6,988 nucleotides of DNA from Holophagales bacterium (GCA_031256155.1 JAIRRD010000275.1:1-6988); one strand, 5' to 3'; shown: positions 1 through 6,557, numbered from the stretch's first letter. The notes: generated from the letters alone by a model not told the origin. Program-made: numbers and translations.

Positions 1-1612
1 CTCTGTTGCGCTCGTTCAAGCTGGTGGTTGTGCCTGGTTCTTTCTTGTAATCCTGCATTTTTCCGGCAATCCATTCGCCCTTGTTCCAACTCTCGCCGCT
101 GTACGGGGGGTTGCCAATAATCACCATTACGGGGACATTTTTCTTTACGCTGTTGGCTTCCTTGGCTTCATTTGCCAAAAACTGTGCAAACAGTGTCCCT
201 GTGTCGGGGTGGTGTTCTTCCAATGAATTTGTCAGAAATATCCGCAGACGTTGGTTGGTTTTATGCTGGTAGCCAGTTTCTGCCAGCAACCAATCCAGTT
301 TCAGGTGTGCCATTGCATAGGGGGCCATTAGTATTTCAAAGCCGTTTAGCCTTGGTATTAAATGTTGCTCGACATAGCTCTGCCATACGCCGCTTTGCCA
401 TTTGTAGTTTTCATATATCTGGCTTATTGTCTCTGCCAGAAATGTACCTGTACCTGTGGCTGGGTCTAATATCTGGACTTTATGGGTTTCAAATCCTGTG
501 TGTTTGTCTGTTTTGATCCTGATTTTGGAATTGTCTGCTAATCCTTTGGGCAGGTCGAAGTCGTTTTGCAGGATTTCGTCCACTGCCCTGACTATGAACT
601 GGACTACTGACTTTTGTGTGTACCAAACTCCGCGTCTTTTTCGTAATTCAGGATCATAGGCGGACAGGAAATCCTCATAAAAATGGATCAGGGGATCGGT
701 TTGTTTAGTGGTTTTGCCAATCCCTTCCAAGACTGATTTTGTGTCTGCCACCCTAAACGCTTCCGCAAGATCGTCAACTATCCAACTTATGCTCTCTTTG
801 AGGTCTAGCCCTGCAATAGTATGAAACAGGTTTCGCAAGAAGGGATTTGTCTTGGGGATAAGTTTTGCCGCACCTTTTCTGTTAAATGTATCTGTAGAAG
901 TGTGCATCCTGGCGGCAAACATGCCGTAGGTTATGGTCTGGGCGTAGAGGTCTGCAAATTCACTGTTTGTTATGTCGTGAATCAGGAAACTTTTGAATGC
1001 TTCCATCTGCCCCGTGAGTATGCTGTCGCCGTTTTCTCTTGAAATAGCTTCTTCAAACACTGTTGCCATTAACCTTGCTTTGTTAGCCATGATTTGAGCA
1101 AGTTTGTCTGATGAGGTTATTCTCTGGGGGCTGGCATCGCCGAAAACAGTAAGTAATCTGTGAAACTTATCGTAATTGCCTGGAAGTGGAACAATCTTAT
1201 TGTTTTTTATTTCGGCGATGGCCACATTTTCAATGATTTGGCCTTCTTTGCAGAAATGGAAGTCAAGGTAATCAGTGAAAATAATGTTGTCGAGGGCTGC
1301 CTTGTATCGGTCGAACTGCTCTTTGTTCTTGTTGCGGCCTTCCAGGTCGGTGTTGCCTATGTCTTTTGCCTCAATATATCCGATGGGGATATTGTCTTTA
1401 AGTCGGAGTAAGACATAATCCGGCGCTCCGCACTCTGTCCGTCCCTGTTCGTTTGATGGGTTCAGGTGGGAGAGTAATGATTTTAATAGATTTGCAAATG
1501 CTGGACGATAGGAATGTTCTGTGGGCTTTGGGGACTTGAACTGAACATTCAGATCTGCTACATAGGCAGTGATAGCCTCATGATGTCCTGTTGGCTGATT
1601 GATTACGACCAT
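1..1612 (-). CDS. Type IIG / type ISP-like restriction-modification fusion, N-terminal part (truncated by window)
   Basis: I translated this frame by hand: it is open for 537 codons from ATG at 1612 to the window edge, so the C-terminus is missing. Residues about 55-85 look like a PD-(D/E)XK nuclease core: Pro-Asp at 64-65, then Glu-Ala-Lys at 81-83. An alpha-helical linker follows. Residues 327-348 (starting RGVWYT) resemble the motif X region of N6-adenine methyltransferases. The SAM-binding motif I is DPATGTGTFL (383-392) and the catalytic motif IV is NPPY (501-504). A nuclease directly followed by an adenine methylase, with no helicase between, is the type IIG layout; related proteins are often labelled 'type ISP'. 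Family members are usually about twice this length, so the target-recognition region should lie beyond position 1. An in-frame TGA at 1616-1618 fixes the start at or after 1612. A GAGG (1626-1629) sits 13 nt upstream, a long spacing. It probably cuts unmodified foreign DNA. Whether the nuclease is active cannot be judged. Confidence 0.85.
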   Translation of the reverse strand, partial: MVVINQPTGHHEAITAYVADLNVQFKSPKPTEHSYRPAFANLLKSLLSHLNPSNEQGRTECGAPDYVLLRLKDNIPIGYIEAKDIGNTDLEGRNKNKEQFDRYKAALDNIIFTDYLDFHFCKEGQIIENVAIAEIKNNKIVPLPGNYDKFHRLLTVFGDASPQRITSSDKLAQIMANKARLMATVFEEAISRENGDSILTGQMEAFKSFLIHDITNSEFADLYAQTITYGMFAARMHTSTDTFNRKGAAKLIPKTNPFLRNLFHTIAGLDLKESISWIVDDLAEAFRVADTKSVLEGIGKTTKQTDPLIHFYEDFLSAYDPELRKRRGVWYTQKSVVQFIVRAVDEILQNDFDLPKGLADNSKIRIKTDKHTGFETHKVQILDPATGTGTFLAETISQIYENYKWQSGVWQSYVEQHLIPRLNGFEILMAPYAMAHLKLDWLLAETGYQHKTNQRLRIFLTNSLEEHHPDTGTLFAQFLANEAKEANSVKKNVPVMVIIGNPPYSGESWNKGEWIAGKMQDYKKEPGTTTSLNERNR

Positions 1613-1672
1613 ATATCATAGTTTACCTCAAGTCAGCAACTTCAAAAAATCAAGAAGTGTGTACCCAGCGAA

Positions 1673-1894
1673 CTAGATACAATGCTTGCTCTGTGGTTCG
1701 TTAGGATATGCGATGACCATGCGAGTGTCTGACGATGATTTGGTCGTAGCGCATAGCAAAGGTAAGGGTTTTGCTGTGTGGTTGTATGCCTTAATAAATT
1801 TTCCAATGTGCCTGCAAGGCTCCTCACTACTCTTAAAACTTCTACCACGCAAAGACTTCCTGCTAAGAATACCCAGCCATATCTCAACCATGAG
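1673..1894 (-). pseudogene. IS630-family transposase remnant (C-terminal fragment)
   Basis: Read from 1894 leftwards, the frame begins LMVEIWLGILSRK and continues through RGRSFKSSEE to FIKAYNHTAKP. This matches the C-terminal end of IS630/Tc1-like DDE transposases, where a segment like NQVEIWF..L.RK...RG.F.S is followed by FI..YN...AKPF. The Glu of VEIW is the third catalytic acid of the DDE triad in that family. After AKP the resemblance fades, suggesting a frameshift or decay, and the frame ends at a TAG at 1673-1675. The N-terminal side is missing: a TAG overlaps 1895-1897, exactly where the 155-bp repeat begins. No terminal inverted repeats or intact frame are present, so it cannot encode a working transposase. 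The family assignment is from memory of family motifs, not a search. Confidence 0.6.
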
Positions 1895-1895
1895 C

Positions 1896-2050
1896 TAATT
1901 GCAAAATCCTGCGTTCCGCCTGCACCCGACATCCGCAGTTTCTGGCTGGATTTCGTAATTTGTTGATTGTAGGCGAGTTGAGCCAGAGCCTGCTCCAGTC
2001 AGGCGCAGCCTACCACTCCGTGGACTTGCAAAACCATAGGTTTTGCAAGT
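1896..2050 (-). repeat. 155-bp interspersed structured repeat, copy 1
   Basis: This segment matches 5009-5163 over 155 bases without any gap, with 16 differences by my count, 13 of them transitions (about 90% identity). On the minus strand it starts 15 nt after the stop codon of the primase-helicase gene. It contains a 12-bp perfect hairpin (2024-2050), a directly abutting small hairpin CCAC-TCC-GTGG (2013-2023), and a long imperfect hairpin: arms 1922-1930 with 1998-2006, GCAG with CTGC, and 1940-1946 with 1982-1988. The ends carry a short inverted repeat, TTGCAAAA (1899-1906) against TTTTGCAA (2041-2048). It has no coding capacity that I recognise. I see no target-site duplication. Strand is given as the direction of the upstream gene. 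Confidence 0.9.
2024..2050 (-). terminator. Perfect 12-bp hairpin just after the primase-helicase stop codon
   Basis: Arms ACTTGCAAAACC and GGTTTTGCAAGT enclose a 3-base loop (ATA). It lies 15 nt past the stop codon on the minus strand, where a transcript end would be expected. There is no U-run after the second arm in either direction, so it is not a canonical intrinsic terminator. It may instead protect or process the mRNA 3' end, or be part of the repeat's own function. Confidence 0.4.
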
Positions 2051-2065
2051 TGCTCGTTACGAATG

Positions 2066-4876
2066 TCAAGTGCGTTCGCTATAACTCCGCGCTTTTGCAG
2101 TCAATAATCGAATAATGTCATCAAGTAAGCTATCAAGTTGTTCAGCTATATCTTCAGCAAGGCAACGTAACACTATCCAGCCGTTTTCCTGCAATAACAA
2201 GTCCTTGTTTCTGTCTCTCCTGTACGCTTTGGAGTCGTTTAAGTGTTGTTGACCGTCAATTTCAATAGCTATCCGCGCCTCACGGCAGGACAGATCAACT
2301 TCCATGTCTGGGAATCCACAAAATGGAATAGGTAAGCGATAATTTAGCCGAAATTTGCCGCGTGTTTCAGGAAGCGTTTCTAAACGACGAAACAGGAACG
2401 CCTCACTTGCGCTGCGCGCCATGACCCCACCTTCTGGATAGTCAGAAAAGCTCTGTGTGGCATACATAAAAAGATTCCCAAGCGAACTGTCCAAACCATC
2501 ACGCGCCAATCTTTTCAGACTTACAGCATAGGTATTTTTCCACGATGGTTCTGATGGCAAGGGGACATCAGCCGGCCATCCCGGTATTGCACTGGCGGGA
2601 ATGTGGATGGAATATCCAATCGCTTCGTAACCTTTACAGCGGCGTTCAAACATGCGGGCCAGCATGGGCGTGTTAAGATCCGCGTAATCATGGATGACGA
2701 CTTCGCGCTTTCCAACATATTCCCTGTGCAGTCTTCCAGCATATTGGGCTACAGTTCCCCGCCATGAAATTGGCAAAGTGATAAAAAGTGTGTCAAGGCG
2801 CGGATCATCGAAGCCTTCACCTATAAATTTACCTGTAGCGACAATTACACGCTCCACACAATCCGCTGTTGCTTCCAGTTCTTTTTTAACCGCATTTGAC
2901 TCTTTGGCCGAAAAGCCGCCGCACAAGGTGATTACATTCGCAATTCTAGGACGCAGTAGTTGTTCAAGCATTTTGAGATGCTCTTTTCGTTCTGTCAGCA
3001 CTATGGGCGAACGCCCTGATTTCACTGCATTAACAACTTGTTCGGCAATCAGTTCATTTCTCGTGGAATCGTCAATCAAAGCCCTGTATAGTTCCTGAAA
3101 GTGTTCACGAGTGTTGTGTCCCTTTAACTCTGGGGGGTAAAAGCCAGTGGGATGTATATGAACTATATGGATAAATGTGTGGGCTGCCGCTTGCAATTTG
3201 GCATCAACTCTATGACGGATTGGTCCGCATTGCATCATGATAATCGGATGCTGGCCATCTTTCCGCGTCACCGTTGCCGTCAAGCCCAATACATATTTGG
3301 CCTTGACCCGCCGTGCAATTGCCTCAAACGATGGCGCTGACAAATGATGACATTCATCGAAAACAACATGTCCATATTCGCCGACCACGTCATTTACCAC
3401 GCCGTTATGAACAAGGCTCTGCATAATAGCGACATCCACCGCACCACTCAGTTTCTTTTTTCCACCTCCGAAAACGCCTATTTCTGTAATTGGGATGTCA
3501 AGGAAAAATGAAAGGCGTTTGCGCCATTGCTCCAAAAGAGGCTTTGTATGCACAATTACCAAAGTGTTCACACCGCGCTCAGCTATCATCCATGCAGCCG
3601 CTACGGTTTTTCCAAAAGCAGTAGTGGCGGCGAGGACACCTGTATCATGCCGCTTTAATTTATCAACTGCATTGTGCTGTTCCGGCCTCAATGTGCCCTG
3701 GAATTTCAAATCAATTTCTTTTCCTATGTTTCGCCTGTCACAAATTTTAATTTGTACAGCGTGAACTGCGAGCAATTCATTTACTTCGTCCAGACAGCCA
3801 CGCGGTAGTGCTATATGTTCAGGGTATTCCTCGGCACACGCCACGATCCTAGGAATACCATAAACAGGGAGGCGCATGGATTGCGCTCTATAAAATTCCG
3901 GATTTTGGAAAGCGGCGAGGCGAACGAGTCGGTTTCGGAGCCAGGGTGTCAATGCTGATTTTTCAAAATACAACTGGTCGGCATAAACGATATCCAATAG
4001 TTCCGGTAATGGCTCTGATGGCGGCGCTGTTTTCATTACTCTTGATGGCAAGGACAACCATGGTGTTGTCATGTCTTCGTCCAAATTGACAAAGCGCACA
4101 CCGGTAACACGATGTTCGCATGGACACTCACTCATCAGGGAAGATAGGAACTCGGGACGTATCTTTTCAATCCCTGCCAAAAAAGCCCATTGATCCGGGT
4201 AGGGATTGAACTCGCAGTCTGTAAAAACGCTATTCTTGTTTTTACGGGATTCCCCCTGGAGCGGAAGCGCGATGAGGTTCCCGAATCCCCCTTTTGGCAG
4301 CGTATCCTGACAAGGGAACAATCTGTCATATGAGGTCAATCCCAGACCTGGTCGTTTCTCTATCGCCTCAGTGAGAAGAAACAAACCCATTTGCCTGGCC
4401 AGTCTGGCAGAAACAGGTTTGCTGAAAAAAAACCATGCATGCGCCCCATTTCCAGAGCGTGAACGTTCCATCGCCACCGGTACCCGTTTTTCACAACAGA
4501 TACTCACAAAAGCCGCTGCGTCACTCATCCAGTTTTCACGGTCAAAATCAATGGTCAGAAACAAGCATGTCTCGTCAAGCAACATTGGGTACACGCCAGC
4601 TGTGAACGGCTTGCCTCTGTCATCGTGTCCAGAAAGATGCCATCGTATTACATCATCCGTAACCGGTAGCAATTTTCGCGCAGCGCAAGAATGGCATTTT
4701 ATCTTCGGTTTACCGCATATACCAGGCACCCACTCATTGCAGCAAGCGGGACTGTATCCCGAACGTCCGTCTTTAGTTTCATAACGCCGAGGATAGACAT
4801 CTGAACGTCCTGCAAACAGTGAACGAAACAGTGTGATTTTATCACCCGGTGGTGAAAATTTGTTCACGTTATTCAT
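2066..4876 (-). CDS. AEP primase - SF2 helicase - Vsr/DUF559-like nuclease fusion (TOTE-like conflict system protein)
   Basis: A 936-residue protein with three enzymatic parts (numbering from ATG at 4876). Residues 45-64 hold a Cys cluster (CC, C54, C61, C64), a likely zinc site. Residues about 85-240 form an archaeo-eukaryotic primase domain: acidic motif LTIDFD (D110, D112), basic motif ERSRSGNGAHAWFFF (137-151, H146) and a third motif YDRLFPCQD (183-191). Residues about 395-740 are an SF2 helicase: LRPEQ (396-400), Walker A TTAFGKT (K423), DECHH (507-511), GLTAT (531-535), GEGFDD and QYAGRLHRE (711-719). The C-terminus (about 825-920) resembles DUF559/Vsr nucleases: MEVDL (D861), EIDGQQH (E872, D874, H878), then a GWIVLR strand. 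All key residues look intact. The layout recalls TOTE conflict-system proteins; role in defence is inferred. The frame stays open upstream to 4915, but those 13 codons lie inside the tRNA gene, so I choose 4876. No Shine-Dalgarno precedes it. Confidence 0.9.
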   Translation of the reverse strand: MNNVNKFSPPGDKITLFRSLFAGRSDVYPRRYETKDGRSGYSPACCNEWVPGICGKPKIKCHSCAARKLLPVTDDVIRWHLSGHDDRGKPFTAGVYPMLLDETCLFLTIDFDRENWMSDAAAFVSICCEKRVPVAMERSRSGNGAHAWFFFSKPVSARLARQMGLFLLTEAIEKRPGLGLTSYDRLFPCQDTLPKGGFGNLIALPLQGESRKNKNSVFTDCEFNPYPDQWAFLAGIEKIRPEFLSSLMSECPCEHRVTGVRFVNLDEDMTTPWLSLPSRVMKTAPPSEPLPELLDIVYADQLYFEKSALTPWLRNRLVRLAAFQNPEFYRAQSMRLPVYGIPRIVACAEEYPEHIALPRGCLDEVNELLAVHAVQIKICDRRNIGKEIDLKFQGTLRPEQHNAVDKLKRHDTGVLAATTAFGKTVAAAWMIAERGVNTLVIVHTKPLLEQWRKRLSFFLDIPITEIGVFGGGKKKLSGAVDVAIMQSLVHNGVVNDVVGEYGHVVFDECHHLSAPSFEAIARRVKAKYVLGLTATVTRKDGQHPIIMMQCGPIRHRVDAKLQAAAHTFIHIVHIHPTGFYPPELKGHNTREHFQELYRALIDDSTRNELIAEQVVNAVKSGRSPIVLTERKEHLKMLEQLLRPRIANVITLCGGFSAKESNAVKKELEATADCVERVIVATGKFIGEGFDDPRLDTLFITLPISWRGTVAQYAGRLHREYVGKREVVIHDYADLNTPMLARMFERRCKGYEAIGYSIHIPASAIPGWPADVPLPSEPSWKNTYAVSLKRLARDGLDSSLGNLFMYATQSFSDYPEGGVMARSASEAFLFRRLETLPETRGKFRLNYRLPIPFCGFPDMEVDLSCREARIAIEIDGQQHLNDSKAYRRDRNKDLLLQENGWIVLRCLAEDIAEQLDSLLDDIIRLLTAKARSYSERT

Positions 4877-4879
4877 TGT

Positions 4880-4954
4880 TGGAGCGGGCGAAGGGGATTG
4901 AACCCTCGACATCAAGCTTGGGAAGCTTGCGTTCTACCACTGAACTACGCCCGC
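4880..4954 (-). tRNA. tRNA-Gly (anticodon CCC)
   Basis: The minus strand folds as a full cloverleaf. The acceptor stem GCGGGCG (4948-4954) pairs with CGCCCGC (4884-4890). A D-arm with GTTC...GAAC follows. The anticodon arm is CAAGC, loop TTCCCAA, GCTTG, giving anticodon CCC, which reads GGG. The T-arm is GAGGG-TTCAATC-CCCTT, followed by discriminator T and an encoded CCA (4880-4882). Without CCA it spans 4883-4954. The next gene's ATG begins only 3 nt after the CCA, so the two are very likely co-transcribed. Confidence 0.97.
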
Positions 4955-4967
4955 AAACATGCAGTTT

Positions 4968-4997
4968 ATTTTAGCCTGAAAATTTTAACCTTGTAAA
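4968..4997 (-). promoter_or_regulatory. Probable sigma-70-type promoter for tRNA-Gly and the primase-helicase gene
   Basis: On the minus strand a -35 box TTTACA (4992-4997) and a -10 box TAAAAT (4968-4973) are separated by 18 bases. The expected start of transcription is about 7 nt before the tRNA 5' end at 4954, a normal leader for a tRNA. It lies between repeat copy 2 and the tRNA. No other promoter could serve the primase-helicase gene without lying inside the tRNA. Confidence 0.6.
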
Positions 4998-5008
4998 ATC
5001 TATGGAGG

Positions 5009-5163
5009 TAATTGCAAAACCCTGAGTTCCGTTTGCGCCCGACATCCGCAGTCTCTGGCTGGATTTTGTAATTTATTGATTGTAGACGAGTTACGCCAGA
5101 GTCTGCTCCAGTCGGGCGCAGCCTACCACTCCGTGGACTTGTAAAACCAGAGGTTTTACAAGT
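5009..5163 (-). repeat. 155-bp interspersed structured repeat, copy 2
   Basis: Same length and orientation as the copy at 1896-2050. On the minus strand it begins 9 nt after the ackA stop codon. Here the long hairpin is stronger: GCGCCCGAC (5035-5043) pairs perfectly with GTCGGGCGC (5111-5119), GCAG (5048-5051) with CTGC (5103-5106), and CTCTGGC (5053-5059) with GCCAGAG (5095-5101). The CCAC-TCC-GTGG hairpin (5126-5136) is identical to copy 1 and abuts the terminal 12-bp hairpin (5137-5163). The right end, up to the stop codon, shares a little more similarity (GAGC on the minus strand). Confidence 0.9.
5137..5163 (-). terminator. Perfect 12-bp hairpin just after the ackA stop codon
   Basis: Arms ACTTGTAAAACC and GGTTTTACAAGT enclose loop AGA. 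Relative to copy 1, one C-G pair has become T-A by matching changes in both arms, so pairing is kept. It starts 9 nt after the ackA stop. There is no following U-run, so intrinsic termination is uncertain. Confidence 0.4.
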
Positions 5164-5172
5164 AGCTCTATG

Positions 5173-6357
5173 TCAAACACCAACCAGCTTGGCGGTGTAC
5201 CTGGCAATCATAAGTTCTTCGTTTGTGGGTATCACGCACACCGTAGTTCGGGAATCAGGGGTTGAGATAATTCGGTCATCCTTGCTACGGGTTGTGTTTC
5301 CAGTCTCATTTATCTTTACACCCAACAGATTTTGCAGCCTGTTACAAACCCAAGTGCGCACTTTGTGACTGTTTTCGCCAATACCAGCCGTAAAAGTAAT
5401 CGCGTCCACGCCGTCCATGGCTGCGGCATAAGCACCAATGTATTTGACTATGCCATAGCAAAGAGTTTCATGGGCGAGTCTGGCGTTATCAACGGATGCC
5501 ATACGTTCTTCAACATCGCGGCAATCACTGCTGATACCGGAAATTCCTTGCAAGCCGCTCTGCTTATTCAGCATGGCATTCAAACCCTTGACGTCCAAGT
5601 TTTCTTTTTCCATCAAAGTGATTACTGCGCCAGCGTCAACACTGCCGCAGCGAGTTCCCATGACAACTCCTTCCAGTGGAGTTAATCCCATGGACGTATC
5701 AACAGACTTGCCCTGATTGACGGCGGTGATGGAAGATCCATTACCCAGGTGACATGTGATGATTTTCAACGTATTCAAAGACTTTGCCAGCAGAGCGGCT
5801 GTGCGTTCAGCAACATAGCGATGGCTCGTGCCATGAAAGCCATAACGGCGGATCCCATATTTCTTGCAGATTTCATACGGCAAGCCGTACGTGTATGCGT
5901 AATCGGGAATTGAATTGTGAAATGCTGTATCAAATACAGCCACCTGCGGTTTGCCGGGGAATATGTCCATAGCTGTCTTGATACCAAGCGCGTTAGCAGG
6001 GTTGTGGAGCGGAGCTAATGCTGCAAGTTCTTCTATTTCAAGTAACACATTCGGAGTTACCAGCATTGGGTCACCAAAGTTTGGCCCCCCGTGGGCGACT
6101 CTGTGGCCAACTGCACCCACTTCCCTGTCTTTGAGAGCTGTTTTGCGCAGTTCATCCATAATTGTTTTAAGAGCGTCTTTGTGATCCTTCATATTCTGGT
6201 CAACGCCGCCCTTTTCCCCCTGTATTGTCCATTTAATGGAGCCTTCAGAGAGACCGATGCGCTCCGCGATTCCATCCGCCAAAGTGGTCTCCTTGACTAT
6301 TTCAATGAGGTTGAACTTGAGAGAGCTTGAACCTGCGTTCAGTGTCAGAATGATCAT
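5173..6357 (-). CDS. ackA: Acetate kinase
   Basis: A complete 394-residue acetate kinase, close to the usual length of about 400. It interconverts acetate + ATP and acetyl phosphate + ADP in the cytoplasm, usually with phosphotransacetylase, for ATP production during fermentation or for acetate activation. Visible family signatures: NAGSSSLK (7-14; N7, S10, S12, K14), GHRVAHGG (84-91; R86), VFDTAFHNSIP (D143), RRYGFHGTSH (170-179; H175), CHLGNGSS (202-209), GTRCG (R236), FTAGIGENS (322-330) and TNEEL (E380). These match the known nucleotide- and acetate-binding and catalytic positions. The ATG at 6357 follows AGGAG (6365-6369) with a 7-nt gap. No pta gene lies beside it in the window: the upstream neighbour is divergent purF and the downstream neighbour is the repeat and tRNA. 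It is probably a single-gene transcript. Confidence 0.98.
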   Translation of the reverse strand: MIILTLNAGSSSLKFNLIEIVKETTLADGIAERIGLSEGSIKWTIQGEKGGVDQNMKDHKDALKTIMDELRKTALKDREVGAVGHRVAHGGPNFGDPMLVTPNVLLEIEELAALAPLHNPANALGIKTAMDIFPGKPQVAVFDTAFHNSIPDYAYTYGLPYEICKKYGIRRYGFHGTSHRYVAERTAALLAKSLNTLKIITCHLGNGSSITAVNQGKSVDTSMGLTPLEGVVMGTRCGSVDAGAVITLMEKENLDVKGLNAMLNKQSGLQGISGISSDCRDVEERMASVDNARLAHETLCYGIVKYIGAYAAAMDGVDAITFTAGIGENSHKVRTWVCNRLQNLLGVKINETGNTTRSKDDRIISTPDSRTTVCVIPTNEELMIARYTAKLVGV

Positions 6358-6406
6358 GAATTATCTCCTAAGAGTGGTTCACCCTTTAAAGCCAAACCAC
6401 TTATAG

Positions 6407-6412
6407 ATTATA
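6407..6412 (-). promoter_or_regulatory. Candidate -10 box for ackA
   Basis: The minus strand reads TATAAT, a perfect -10 hexamer, about 50 nt before the ackA start codon. No good -35 box lies 16-18 nt upstream; that space overlaps the inverted repeat at 6424-6448, which could bind an activator or repressor. This is a weak call. Confidence 0.35.
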
Positions 6413-6423
6413 ACGGTTCCATC

Positions 6424-6455
6424 TCAAAATTGCCTTCCGCAATTTTGATCAAAAT
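6424..6455. promoter_or_regulatory. Overlapping inverted repeat and palindrome upstream of ackA (operator candidate)
   Basis: TCAAAATTGC (6424-6433) and GCAATTTTGA (6439-6448) are perfect inverted arms around a 5-base spacer. The second arm overlaps a perfect 14-bp palindrome, ATTTTGATCAAAAT (6442-6455). The site covers the expected -35 region of ackA, which suits an operator. No U-run follows on either strand, so it is unlikely to be a terminator. The bound protein is unknown. Confidence 0.45.
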
Positions 6456-6528
6456 AAAAAACAAGATGAGGCACACAAAGTTAGACAAAATAGCCACAAA
6501 ACTCATTCACACAGCTATTCTGTTTATA

Positions 6529-6557
6529 GCAGTTCAACCTTATCAAAGTTGAACTGC
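6529..6557. promoter_or_regulatory. 10-bp inverted repeat in the purF upstream region
   Basis: GCAGTTCAAC (6529-6538) and GTTGAACTGC (6548-6557) are perfect inverted arms around 9 bases. The site ends 15 nt before the purF Shine-Dalgarno. It may be an operator for purine control or a 5'-UTR stem-loop. It lacks a U-run and does not look like a terminator. I cannot assign a purF -35/-10 pair with confidence. Confidence 0.5.

Larger units (their letters stand above)
1613..2065. other. 453-bp gene-free stretch between two defence-like genes
   Basis: No intact gene is visible on either strand. The stretch holds a transposase remnant (about 1673-1894) and copy 1 of the 155-bp repeat (1896-2050). 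Positions 1613-1672 are the leader of the nuclease-methylase gene; I see no convincing -35/-10 pair there. Short open frames on both strands overlap each other and the repeat and resemble no protein I recognise, apart from the transposase scrap. Confidence 0.7.

Noticed and set aside
81..1411. Plus-strand open frames across 81-1411
   Set aside because: They are short, overlapping shadows of the continuous minus-strand nuclease-methylase frame, which carries recognisable motifs.
1642..1966. Small open frames on both strands (about 62-96 codons) in the gap, other than the transposase-like one
   Set aside because: They overlap one another and the repeat, lack convincing ribosome sites and show no recognisable protein pattern.
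2694..4784. Plus-strand open frames of up to about 137 codons
   Set aside because: They are antisense to the primase-helicase gene, whose minus-strand frame contains all the expected motifs.
4877..4915. A 13-codon N-terminal extension of the primase-helicase protein
   Set aside because: These codons lie in the T-arm, acceptor stem and CCA of a clear tRNA-Gly gene and start at TTG or ATG without a Shine-Dalgarno.
4880..4954. tRNA-Gly as an integration (att) site for a genomic island
   Set aside because: I saw no second copy of the tRNA 3' end elsewhere in the window and no integrase gene. The other end of an island could lie outside the window.
1896..5163. CRISPR-like repeats
   Set aside because: Only two 155-bp copies about 3 kb apart with a gene between; there is no regular repeat-spacer pattern.
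6442..6455. FNR/CRP-type binding site at the TTGATCAA-centred palindrome
   Set aside because: FNR sites have TTGAT and ATCAA separated by four bases; here the halves are joined, so the match fails.
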